Positions 52,493 through 60,880 of a stretch of 64,000 nt of DNA are shown here, piece after piece. Both the position numbers and the translations under genes were made by a program. A model generated the notes under the pieces. That model saw nothing but the letters and a program-made list of their open reading frames with translations, was not told where the DNA came from and did no database searches. The stretch lies in NCBI RefSeq assembly GCF_020524905.1, contig NZ_JAIVKI010000018.1:1-64000 (forward strand), given 5' to 3'. The stretch is from Microbulbifer variabilis. Its GTDB lineage: Bacteria > Pseudomonadota > Gammaproteobacteria > Pseudomonadales > Cellvibrionaceae. How positions within the stretch are numbered: the stretch's first letter is position 1; each line of letters opens with the position of its first letter.

Positions 52493-54154
52493 TTAATCCG
52501 CCTTACAAATCCGCGCCTCAGAATACCAACTACCGGCCTGACAAGTCGCTCCCTGCTCACAGTGCTCATCGGTTCTGCAATAGCACTGACCATCGGCATT
52601 ACAATGTGGCGTCAGGTAATTCTCAAGTGGATCTTGGCCACTGACGCGCTCCCAGAACGGATTGGTAAAGACATTCTCTGGGTCCAGCTCTGCCTTGGCG
52701 TCGAGGAATTGAGACCATTTCGGGAAGCGTGAAGGCATATCCTCAAAAATAGCCACCGAGTTCTTACCCCAGTGCGGCCTGGCACCATACTTGCGCAGGG
52801 ACATCTGTTCAATTTCCAGATTCACAAAGTAGTTTTTCGGCACCGCCTCACCACGCTGGCGAAGGGTGTACTCAATTCCTACGAAAGCGGTATCGCGCCC
52901 AGCACTCATTCCCAGGTAGCTATCGGAGGCCTTGCCAAAGCGGAAATAAATACCGTTCAAGGGGAAGCAAGTGCGCTCACTGTGGGCGATAATCTGGCGC
53001 ACATCGGCAATCCAGTTGGGCAGCTCCTCAAACGGAATGGCCACTTCCTGTAAGGCAATCGGCAGCTTGTCCCAGACACAATTATTCGGCTCCTTACAAA
53101 CAAAATGCTGCATCAGGTCCGCATGGCCTGTGGGCTTAATCAACTTCTTAAAGCCCGTATTAACATCGCGGAAGTAGGAGCTGGAGCGGGCCGTATAGCG
53201 CAGAGACGCGGCAAAGCACTGTAAGGCTGCGCTGTCGGCCTCATGCAGGCTGTCGAAGATAAGGCGAAATAGGTACTCAGAAAAATCGGAAACATCCGCC
53301 TGAGCATTGTAAGCATTGCCCTTGGTACTCAAGGGCACCTTGTTATAGGTGGTTACCGTATAGCGGCCCAATCCAGGGAACCAGGCAATATTTGCGGAAT
53401 GGTTATCTCGGGCAAGATCCAAGACAACATTTTCCAGGTCGCTATCATCCCGGTGCCCCTTCACTTTGGCCCGCACCTTATAGCCCGGTTCTGCTTCGAT
53501 GGTGACTTCAACCACAACCCCCAACACGCCCAAATTAACCCGTGCAGCATTGAGTAGTTCACCATTAATAACACGTAGATCCCCCTTACCATCAACGAGC
53601 TTTATCTCGGTGACATAGTCCGAGATCATATTGCTCTTCTGGGTAAAGGTAGAACCGTGTGTGCCGCTACCGAGCATCCCACCAATCGAGAAGATTGCCA
53701 GCTCGGTGACCATAGGCACACTGAGCTCATGCTCACGCAAGTAGGCCGCCAAATTATTAAAGCGCATGCCGGCCTGTACAGTTACCAAGCGGTTTTCTTT
53801 GTCCAGGCTAATCACCTGATCCATATTTTCCAGAGTGATTTGCACCTCTCCATTGCCGGCACAGGCAGCGTCTATCTGGCTGTTAAAACGCCGTGTGCCA
53901 GTCATCACCTTGCGGCCTTGGGCGGCTGCATCGCGCACAATTGCCTGCACCTCAGCAATCGTTGAAGGATCGTGAATAACCCCAGGAAAACACTCCTGAG
54001 TCTCCTGGTAGTTTTTTATAACCTCTGGTACATCTATGGGGGGTGGTAACTGCTCCGCCGAAGCCCCTGCAGCAAAAAACAAACCTGCCGCACATAAAAA
54101 ACTGGTGGCCCGGCGCAACAAATGACATCGCCTGGAGAGTAGTTGATGGTACAT
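52493..54154 (-). CDS. Exported FAD-linked oxidase (D-arabinono-lactone oxidase-like) with Cys-rich tail, 553 aa
   Basis: A Sec signal peptide (MYHQLLSRRCHLLRRATSFL then CAAGLFFAAGASA) directs it to the periplasm. An FAD_binding_4 domain follows: VQAIVRDAAAQGRKVMTGTR, then VSLDKENRLVTVQAGMRF and MLGSGTHGSTFTQKSN. The ALO-type C-terminal domain has the HWGKN motif near residue ~475. In lactone oxidases a His in GSGHS is often the covalent FAD ligand; here the equivalent reads GTRRFNS, without His. The last ~35 residues have eight cysteines (CNADGQCYCRTDEHC, then CQAGSWYSEARIC), probably disulfides. Start at 54154 after AAGGAAAC. The gene upstream on this strand encodes a carotenoid-oxygenase-like protein. 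Confidence 0.85.
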   Translation of the reverse strand: MYHQLLSRRCHLLRRATSFLCAAGLFFAAGASAEQLPPPIDVPEVIKNYQETQECFPGVIHDPSTIAEVQAIVRDAAAQGRKVMTGTRRFNSQIDAACAGNGEVQITLENMDQVISLDKENRLVTVQAGMRFNNLAAYLREHELSVPMVTELAIFSIGGMLGSGTHGSTFTQKSNMISDYVTEIKLVDGKGDLRVINGELLNAARVNLGVLGVVVEVTIEAEPGYKVRAKVKGHRDDSDLENVVLDLARDNHSANIAWFPGLGRYTVTTYNKVPLSTKGNAYNAQADVSDFSEYLFRLIFDSLHEADSAALQCFAASLRYTARSSSYFRDVNTGFKKLIKPTGHADLMQHFVCKEPNNCVWDKLPIALQEVAIPFEELPNWIADVRQIIAHSERTCFPLNGIYFRFGKASDSYLGMSAGRDTAFVGIEYTLRQRGEAVPKNYFVNLEIEQMSLRKYGARPHWGKNSVAIFEDMPSRFPKWSQFLDAKAELDPENVFTNPFWERVSGQDPLENYLTPHCNADGQCYCRTDEHCEQGATCQAGSWYSEARICKAD

Positions 54155-54212
54155 GCCTTTGTTTCCTTGTTGTTGTATTACAGAGTCGTTGTATTCCAAC
54201 TAATTAGAAAAA

Positions 54213-56075
54213 TTAACCAAACCTTGGTAGCAGCTCCCGGTTGATAATGTCCTGAACATTGCGACTGTGATCCGGCGCCTTACCGCGCAGGAAGTCCCCA
54301 TATCCAGAGCGATAAGCCGTGGCGGGGCGGCGACTTATAGAAGGCACCCATAGGGCATGGTTGGTAGTGGCGAATTCCAGGGAGTCACTGGCGAGGATAC
54401 AGAGTGGCCCCCTACTGAGTGCAGCGGCATCGAATATCCAAAATTCTTTGCCGTTGGATTGAGCACCACTCGGATATTTTCGGACAACGGCGGCTATCAG
54501 GTAACCATCATCCTGAGCGGTGGACCCTGGTCGTGCCATAAACTGCGGAGTGCGCATCACACAATCATCGGGGAACTGATAAGCATCGGCAATTTGCATA
54601 CGGGAGCAATCCATATGCACCAAAGCAGATGGCCTGCTTTGCTCGGGCATATCCCAATAGCTATATAAACGTTCAGGGTAATTGCGGTATGCCCAGGATA
54701 CGCGCATTGAAACCAAATCGGGACGGTAACCCACTGCGGCCCAATAAAGATGCTCAAAGGTATCAGGAAACTGGAAGTGGCCACGATAAGCTGGGTCATT
54801 CATGTCCCACAACAGATTTTCATCTCGAATAACCTGATAGTCTTCCTTAATCTCCCGCGCGAAGTCGGAGGTTACCTGTATCCGTGCCCGCACCAAGCCA
54901 CCGACATCCACCGGTGCTGCTGGATAGCCGGACAGCCATTTCGGTACCAGCCCGCCCTCCTGGAATATCTCATATCGGAATAACTGCTCAGACTTATCCA
55001 TGGCCCCCATATACTGGCCATAGAGGGTGATTTCACCAGCGCTATCATCATAATTACAAACAATATCCGAAGTATCGAAGCCCAACTCCAGATAATCGGC
55101 AATAATATCTTCGCGCCCAGGCACCATATCAGATTTGCGTAACACCCAGCAGCGGGTGCTGTGCTCCTGCGGCAATACGATATGAGTACCGAGAATGCGG
55201 GTAGACTCCACCCTGGCCGCTGTCTCAAAAATAATGACATGATTGCGCGTAACTCCCAGGGAGTGAGAGCTGGCGGCAATGTAGGCGTTGTTTCCCTGAC
55301 GATCGCGAATATTCCAGCTTTTAAAAGTCCCCTGCTGATCCCAGGAGATCAGGCGAATAAAGCCCGAGCGCCCGGAGTCACCCATGCTGCCACCATAATT
55401 TATGGTGATACACTCACCCGAATCCAGATCAAAGAAGGGGTGGCCTGTGGTACGAATTTGCGGGAATAGCCACTTCTTTGGCGTTAGGTTATCGAGCAGT
55501 GGCGGCAGGCTGGATTCCCACTCATCCACTTCACCAATAGGCGTTATCATTTCCAGTGTGGTCGCATCAAATTCATAGGGCATTCCACCCTCGTAGCTCA
55601 TAGCAAAGCGGTTATCCCCCATATAATTGGGGGCCGTGTTGCAATAATTCATGAAACCCAGGTTTGCACTGGAATAGATCGTTCCCCCCAGCAGATTAAA
55701 CTTGTCGAAACCATTCAAATCCTGCTCCTGCATAATTGCAGAGGCGGTTCTGATCATTTTTCGTGTAAAAGCAACACTACCATTACTAGCCCTACCACTA
55801 AAATCCAACCGGGTGAGCGCGCCTTTTCCGTTAGGGGTCAAATGATTAGGGGCGAGAGGGATACCTTCGGCCATCAGCAGGTGACCGGTGACATCATCTG
55901 GCAGGTTACCCTGAACTACCTTAAGAAAACCGGCTGAGTCCTGCAGACTACCGTGCATAATAGATTTCGGAAAATTCTCTAAGCGATTACTTGCCTGAGC
56001 TGTAGAAGATGTCATACCAGCAATAGGCAACGCAGAGAGGGCACCAGCGGCTTTAAGAAGATCGCGACGTTTCAT
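54213..56075 (-). CDS. Exported carotenoid-oxygenase-family protein, 620 aa
   Basis: The start MKRRDLLKAAGALSALPIAG has a twin-arginine-type export signal (KRRDLLK). The body is a seven-bladed propeller of the carotenoid cleavage dioxygenase/RPE65 group. Iron-ligand histidines are visible in GHPFFDLDSGE, ASSHSLGVTRNHVIIF, QEHSTRCWVLRKSD and TTNHALWVPS. Members oxidatively cleave a double bond in carotenoids, apocarotenoids or stilbenes (lignostilbene). Periplasmic location is unusual. It is followed 58 bases later by the exported FAD oxidase gene, suggesting joint processing of an aromatic or isoprenoid compound. Confidence 0.85.
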   Translation of the reverse strand: MKRRDLLKAAGALSALPIAGMTSSTAQASNRLENFPKSIMHGSLQDSAGFLKVVQGNLPDDVTGHLLMAEGIPLAPNHLTPNGKGALTRLDFSGRASNGSVAFTRKMIRTASAIMQEQDLNGFDKFNLLGGTIYSSANLGFMNYCNTAPNYMGDNRFAMSYEGGMPYEFDATTLEMITPIGEVDEWESSLPPLLDNLTPKKWLFPQIRTTGHPFFDLDSGECITINYGGSMGDSGRSGFIRLISWDQQGTFKSWNIRDRQGNNAYIAASSHSLGVTRNHVIIFETAARVESTRILGTHIVLPQEHSTRCWVLRKSDMVPGREDIIADYLELGFDTSDIVCNYDDSAGEITLYGQYMGAMDKSEQLFRYEIFQEGGLVPKWLSGYPAAPVDVGGLVRARIQVTSDFAREIKEDYQVIRDENLLWDMNDPAYRGHFQFPDTFEHLYWAAVGYRPDLVSMRVSWAYRNYPERLYSYWDMPEQSRPSALVHMDCSRMQIADAYQFPDDCVMRTPQFMARPGSTAQDDGYLIAAVVRKYPSGAQSNGKEFWIFDAAALSRGPLCILASDSLEFATTNHALWVPSISRRPATAYRSGYGDFLRGKAPDHSRNVQDIINRELLPRFG

Positions 56076-56483
56076 TATTTTCCTTGTAATAAAAACGGCC
56101 GACTGCTTTACCTGACCTTTTGCTTATAGATATAGATTTATATAGTTAACTCACTTCATCCATATATAAATTTTCTGCACCTTTGGAGGCCGATATGAAA
56201 GGTTAATCATCCCAGCAAGTTAAAAAGATCAAAGGTGTAACTACCGAAAACTGGAGAGCAGTTAATTATATTAAACTGCAAAAATCAAGAACGAGTTTAT
56301 GACACTGTTAACCAGTATTCCCGATAGGGGACACTCCTACCGGGACCAAATAGTCAAACAAAAAAATACCGGTAAAACATCTACTAGATTGCACTTAGGC
56401 TCAGGAAATAAAACTACACGAGTAGAAAGGCGAATCCATTTCAATATCTATCGCTCCTCTTAGATTTATAAACCTAGAGAGCT
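56076..56483. other. Non-coding gap, 408 bases
   Basis: Upstream of the carotenoid-oxygenase gene and downstream of the GNAT gene. It is AT-rich, with the expected promoter for the exported pair near its left end (TATATA-type runs at ~56130-56165). I see no RNA gene or repeat. Confidence 0.4.
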
Positions 56484-56948
56484 CTAAATCTCTAACTTGA
56501 GTCTCTCACCATTAGAGTTACCTGAAAAACCTTCTCGACGATAAAAATCTTCTGTTCTTTTCCACTTTTCCTTCTCTGGTGTGCTCACTTCCAAGCGAGA
56601 CCAACCCTGCTCCCCTGAAAATTGAATCACCCGGTCAAGTAATCTTTTGCCGATCGATTGGCTACGGTATTCAGGCTCTACGTAAAACTCTTCAATCACA
56701 CCGTAAAAACCTCCGGCATAGATAGCCGCAGACCTGGATACCGTAATAACAGCTACAGGGTTACCCTCAACATAATAAAGGAAGGCATTAAAACCACTAT
56801 TACCGGCTAGCAATTTACTGCTCGCCTCGGCTAATTGTTCAGCGTTAATTTTGCGCTTATGCCCCACCAGAACAGTTAGCAACTTGGCAATCAAGTGCGC
56901 TACAACTGCCGCCTGCTTAGGCGTGGCGGGTAAAATTTCACCCTGCAT
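56484..56948 (-). CDS. GNAT-family N-acetyltransferase, 154 aa
   Basis: Motif A is IEEFYVEPEYRSQSIGKRLL near residues 85-104, with the RSQSIG acetyl-CoA loop. The end EKWKRTEDFYRREGF is motif B. The ATG at 56948 follows GGGAGCAGATTG; upstream in-frame codons up to 57017 would include a basic, signal-less extension and are unlikely. A 16-bp palindrome lies about 75 bases upstream. Target molecule unknown. Confidence 0.88.
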   Translation of the reverse strand: MQGEILPATPKQAAVVAHLIAKLLTVLVGHKRKINAEQLAEASSKLLAGNSGFNAFLYYVEGNPVAVITVSRSAAIYAGGFYGVIEEFYVEPEYRSQSIGKRLLDRVIQFSGEQGWSRLEVSTPEKEKWKRTEDFYRREGFSGNSNGERLKLEI

Positions 56949-57021
56949 CAATCTGCTCCCTGATCTTGTCAATCCTGAAAATAAGTCGCCCCCCGGAGAG
57001 TGCACAAAGCTACCCACATAA

Positions 57022-57037
57022 AAATGTGATCACATTT
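57022..57037. promoter_or_regulatory. 16-bp palindrome AAATGTGATCACATTT
   Basis: A perfect palindrome containing TGTGA and TCACA but without the six-base spacer of a CRP site. It lies 74 bases upstream of the GNAT gene start. It may be the operator of a different dimeric regulator. Confidence 0.4.
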
Positions 57038-57305
57038 GCAGCCTATCAGTCAGCAGGTGCAATAGCAAGGCGTATCGAATATTGACTAAGACACCCAATG
57101 CGGGAAGAGAGAGAAATAGTTTTTACCAAAACACTAAAAACAAAAATACCAATCATAATTTTTAAAGGGCACCCACAGTGAGTCACAAAAGTCTTGATTT
57201 ACCGATAGTTGAAAAAATCTATTTAAAAGTTTATAGGTGAGAATAAGCAGCGTTGTTATGCAGGATTATCGATCAGAGGAGAGTGAGAAAGGCGATGTAT
57301 ACGCT

Positions 57306-57331
57306 GAAAGCCCCCACTTACGGGAGCTTTC
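57306..57331 (-). terminator. Hairpin after the secreted-protein gene
   Basis: GAAAGC and GCTTTC flank a CCC/GGG inner pair and a short loop (stem about 9 bp). It lies 18 bases beyond the stop at 57349 in the direction of transcription. Confidence 0.55.
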
Positions 57332-57348
57332 ATAGTCAATGAGATTTA

Positions 57349-58122
57349 TTAATCCCAGCGATTAAATACAACGTGCATACCGTGATTATCGTCGCTAATA
57401 AAGACAAAGTAGCCAGCATTTGTGTACCTGGAAGCACACACCTTGGTGCCGCCTGAAGTCTCTGCACACTCCATTTTGTAAGCTTCAATACCTGTCGTTT
57501 CATAGGCACACTGCTCAGACTGTCCCGCCAGGTTTTGTACAAGGTCACGAGTAATTCTAGCTAAAACAAACCGGTAATCACCAAAGTAACGATAGCTATA
57601 CGCATCCTGGTAATAAGCCTGGGAATCCCAGCCAGAGCCCAGTAGATCGGAGTAACATTGCGCAGGGTTGGCTACCCACAGCATATCCATGTCATTGGAA
57701 GAATGTACCCCAGGCCAGCGTTGCTGATCATGCTTGGAAAGGACTATGTTTGTGGAATCAACGTAATCCTTTACAACGACATAATCGCCTTCATCACTTT
57801 CAATACGGCAAATTGGAGCACCGCCGACAAATTCATCACATTGCACGTTATCCAGTGTAATTTGGGTGGTGGAAGTGATACAGCTAGATGCATAATTTTT
57901 TGCCCAGTCCTTCACTGCAGTAATGGCATACTCGCGTTTATCTTCGATTTCATAGTAAAAATCTGAAAAAATGCGATACACCTCGCGGTCGTTAGTATTG
58001 CTTTGAGTCGCAACCTCTGAGCACTGACTAAAATTTGGTAAATCAAATGTTGTATCTGCCTGAGCAGGAATGGTGCCAGCAACAGCCAAAATTGTCGCAG
58101 TTAATTTTGCAATAGTTTTCAT
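57349..58122 (-). CDS. Secreted hypothetical protein, 257 aa
   Basis: The signal peptide MKTIAKLTATILAVAGTIPAQA ends with an AQA cleavage site near residue 22. The mature protein has nine cysteines spread through three blocks (CSEVATQ; CITSTTQITLDNVQCDEF and PICRIES; CYSDL, QCAYE, MECAET, KVCASR), aromatic-rich segments (FSDFYYEIEDKREY, AYYQDAYSYRYFGDYRF) and ends in MHVVFNRWD. No family recognised. The start at 58122 follows GGAGG. Expected to be periplasmic or extracellular. Confidence 0.65.
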   Translation of the reverse strand: MKTIAKLTATILAVAGTIPAQADTTFDLPNFSQCSEVATQSNTNDREVYRIFSDFYYEIEDKREYAITAVKDWAKNYASSCITSTTQITLDNVQCDEFVGGAPICRIESDEGDYVVVKDYVDSTNIVLSKHDQQRWPGVHSSNDMDMLWVANPAQCYSDLLGSGWDSQAYYQDAYSYRYFGDYRFVLARITRDLVQNLAGQSEQCAYETTGIEAYKMECAETSGGTKVCASRYTNAGYFVFISDDNHGMHVVFNRWD

Positions 58123-58375
58123 TCGTAGTCCTCCATGAATTAACTCTCTCAAAATCGGCGCGGATTCTAGCAAAGGGAGGCGGGCAATTGAAATATTTTT
58201 GTCATATCGTGACAGCGCTAATCATGGCAAACATCACCGATGGAGTAATTTCAGGCGCCAAACCATCTGCAAGTGAGTGCGCGCTATTAGACTACAGGAG
58301 GCCTAAATAGAAATTTAAATCTAAACAACATAACAGGCTGAATTAAAAAATTTACTCAAAAGCTATACTTTTGCC

Positions 58376-59773
58376 TCAAACACTCTGATTGATCAGCCCA
58401 ACCAGCCGCCCCAGCTGTTTTCCTGCTTGAGAATACTCCCCTATCTTATCTTTCACAGGAAAGCCACAGTTAACCCTTAAGTAATCTTTATAATAATTTA
58501 GGGTACTAAAGCATGACCCTGTCCTTATATCCAAACCTTGCTCTTGGGCAAGACACGCAAAAAACTGTTCATTTAACCTAGGAATCTGTAGCCATAAAAC
58601 CAGTCCACCATCAGGAGCACTGATACGGGCCCCAGAAGGGAGTCGTTCAGTCAAAAAATTACGATACTGAGCTACTTGCTCTATCAATCTGGGACTCAAT
58701 GCTGACAGATGCTTAGCATATTGGCCACTAGCAACAAAATCGGCCAAACCCAATTGGAGAGGTGAATTTACCCCTAAACTTTCCCATTGACGCTGATGCC
58801 TGTAGTCACTTAGATAACGACCAGGCAAACACCACCCCAGCCGATAACCAGCACTTAGCGTTTTTGATATAGAGCCACACCATAGTAAATAACCCCCTTT
58901 ATCCCAATGGCATGCTGGCAGTGGAGGGGTACCTCGGTGATCAAGCTCATGGTAAATATCGTCCTCAATAATTGGGATGTGGTATTTATTCGCCAACTCA
59001 GCTAACTGCTGTTTCTGTGCAACATTAAGACTGATGCCGGTTGGGTTCATATGGCTACAGGTAAAAAGCCCTGCACTAATACTCCTTTTTTGCATCTGTA
59101 ACTCCAACTGATGCAAATTCAATCCCTCAGCGGTAGAAGGAATCTCCATAACATTCCTCCGCATTCTTGCCAGGAGTTGAAGGAGCCCGCTGTAGCAAGG
59201 GGAACTAATGGCCACCGCATCTCCGGGTCTAGTAGTTACCTCCAGCGCTGTGCGTACTGCATCGAGACAACCATTGGTGATCACAAGCTCTGAGGCTTGA
59301 AAGTGGAATCCTGAGTTCCCAAAGTGCTCACTTAGCGAACGACGTAGCGGTAATTCTCCTTGCACATCAGGATAAAGGCATACCCTCTCCCCCTGACTTC
59401 GAGTGGCACGGCGTAAACTTCGCTCCAAACCATAAACAGGCTGTAATTCCGCAGCTAACTGAGTTATTCCTAGTGGTCCAGGCAGCACAGAATAGGAGGG
59501 CCCACCTGTACTCGGCACTGTTGCCTGACTAGCAAAAGTGGGCAACTCGGGAAGTGTCCCCACGGTTAGAGGCTGTCTCACATAAAAACCAGACTGAGGC
59601 CGGGCTTGTACCCATCCTATCTCCTCAAGATAACGATAACAGTTTAGTGCGGTAGTCATGCTGACCTCATTCTGCTGGGCAAGCTGCCGTAATGAGGGAA
59701 GCTTTTGCCCCGCCTGCACTCTCCCCAGGCGCACATCGTCTATTAAACGATCAGCCAGACTCTTATACCGCAT
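58376..59773 (-). CDS. MocR/PdxR-type GntR regulator with aminotransferase domain, 465 aa
   Basis: An N-terminal GntR winged helix (MRYKSLADRLIDDVRLGRVQ and LPSLRQLAQQNEVSMTTALN, residues 1-45) is joined to a fold-type I aminotransferase domain (about 100-460). The PLP lysine region is GSISKTLSAGYRLGWCLPG, with the lysine near residue 305. MocR proteins bind PLP and an effector and usually control an adjacent transporter or metabolic gene. The gene is divergent from the EamA exporter with a 115-base gap that holds CTGTA direct repeats. It probably senses an amino acid or amine and regulates its export. Confidence 0.92.
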   Translation of the reverse strand: MRYKSLADRLIDDVRLGRVQAGQKLPSLRQLAQQNEVSMTTALNCYRYLEEIGWVQARPQSGFYVRQPLTVGTLPELPTFASQATVPSTGGPSYSVLPGPLGITQLAAELQPVYGLERSLRRATRSQGERVCLYPDVQGELPLRRSLSEHFGNSGFHFQASELVITNGCLDAVRTALEVTTRPGDAVAISSPCYSGLLQLLARMRRNVMEIPSTAEGLNLHQLELQMQKRSISAGLFTCSHMNPTGISLNVAQKQQLAELANKYHIPIIEDDIYHELDHRGTPPLPACHWDKGGYLLWCGSISKTLSAGYRLGWCLPGRYLSDYRHQRQWESLGVNSPLQLGLADFVASGQYAKHLSALSPRLIEQVAQYRNFLTERLPSGARISAPDGGLVLWLQIPRLNEQFFACLAQEQGLDIRTGSCFSTLNYYKDYLRVNCGFPVKDKIGEYSQAGKQLGRLVGLINQSV

Positions 59774-59841
59774 GACTACTCCCCTCCGACATCCTCAGCT
59801 CGCCCTGAGCACAGGCCCTTAAGGGGAAGCAAACCAACAAA

Positions 59842-59876
59842 CTGTATACTTTTTTTGGTTCAAATCTGTATCTGTA
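59842..59876. promoter_or_regulatory. CTGTA direct repeats between mocR and eamA
   Basis: CTGTA occurs at 59842-59846, 59866-59870 and 59872-59876 in the same orientation, the first as CTGTATAC, the second as CTGTATCT. MocR-family proteins typically bind direct repeats (sometimes plus an inverted one) in the gap with the divergent target gene. Confidence 0.5.
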
Positions 59877-59927
59877 CCTAATCTCAGAATGCACAGAAAC
59901 TATCCCGATATCAATGGGACTGAAGTT

Positions 59928-60818
59928 ATGCGCTATAAAGACCTGGCATTGGGGATTTTTGTAACGGTAATTTGGGGAATAAACTTTATTGCTATCAAGA
60001 TGGGCACCACCAATCTCAATCCAATGCTTCTCACCGCCCTTCGTTTTGCTCTTGCGGCAATACCGGCCATTTTCTTTATACCCAGACCTCCCGTAGCCTG
60101 GCGATATATCCTTAGCTATAGCCTGGTATTCGGTACGGGTATCTGGGGACTAACCACTTATTCAGTTACAGCAGGACTTTCTCCAGGGATGGCTTCATTG
60201 CTTCTTCAGCTCAATGCAGCAATCAGTGTATTGATCGGTTGGCTGATTCTTAAAGAAACCATAAGCACTCAAAAGTTGTTAGGGGCCGGCCTGGCGCTCT
60301 TAGGCCTGTGGCTAGCCTTGCTTATTGAAGACGGTAGTGTCAGCTTTTTCGGTGTGAGCCTAGTGATAATGGCAGCAACCTGCTGGGGGGTTAGTGGATT
60401 GATAATGAAGGCTGCGAACACTAAGCAGGTTTTTGCCTTTATCGTTTGGAGCTTACTATTCGCTCCTTTTCCTTTAATCGCTCTTGCGCTGGCTTTGGAA
60501 GGTAAAGAGATTTTTTACAGCCTAATTGAAATAGATAAGCGAACTATCTTTTCAATTCTATTCCAGGCTTGGCCTACCACATTACTTGGCTATTGGATCT
60601 GGAATCGCTTGGTCGTCACTTACCCGCTATCTACTATTGCTCCCCTCACCTTGCTGGTGCCAGTTTTTGGACTTTTTGCGAGTTGGCTATTTTATCAAGA
60701 GCCTCTGGGACCAATTAAAATAGGTTCAGCCTTATTGATTATCTCAGGATTGCTGATTGGACTAATCAAGTGGGATAAGAGAAGAAGTGGAAAATCGATG
60801 CAACCAAATGCTTCTTAA
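59928..60818 (+). CDS. EamA-family transporter, 296 aa
   Basis: A DMT-superfamily exporter with ten membrane helices in two repeats. MRYKDLALGIFVTVIWGINF at the start matches the other EamA gene at 20367 (both have KDLALx.VxVIWG.NF), supporting this ATG over the one at 59889. A polar, basic tail (KWDKRRSGKSM) ends it. Divergent from the MocR regulator and likely under its control. The paired hairpin downstream marks the end of the transcript. Confidence 0.9.
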   Translation: MRYKDLALGIFVTVIWGINFIAIKMGTTNLNPMLLTALRFALAAIPAIFFIPRPPVAWRYILSYSLVFGTGIWGLTTYSVTAGLSPGMASLLLQLNAAISVLIGWLILKETISTQKLLGAGLALLGLWLALLIEDGSVSFFGVSLVIMAATCWGVSGLIMKAANTKQVFAFIVWSLLFAPFPLIALALALEGKEIFYSLIEIDKRTIFSILFQAWPTTLLGYWIWNRLVVTYPLSTIAPLTLLVPVFGLFASWLFYQEPLGPIKIGSALLIISGLLIGLIKWDKRRSGKSMQPNAS

Positions 60819-60836
60819 TCACTAGATAACACTGTA

Positions 60837-60871
60837 TTTTGAGCGGATAGGGTCCTCCTGTCCGCTCAAAA
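60837..60871. terminator. Bidirectional hairpin terminator
   Basis: TTTTGAGCGGA and TCCGCTCAAAA form an 11-bp stem between the convergent EamA gene and the secreted phospholipase gene; both sides have A/T-rich arms suited to bidirectional termination. Confidence 0.75.
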
Positions 60872-60880
60872 TTCCGAGGT

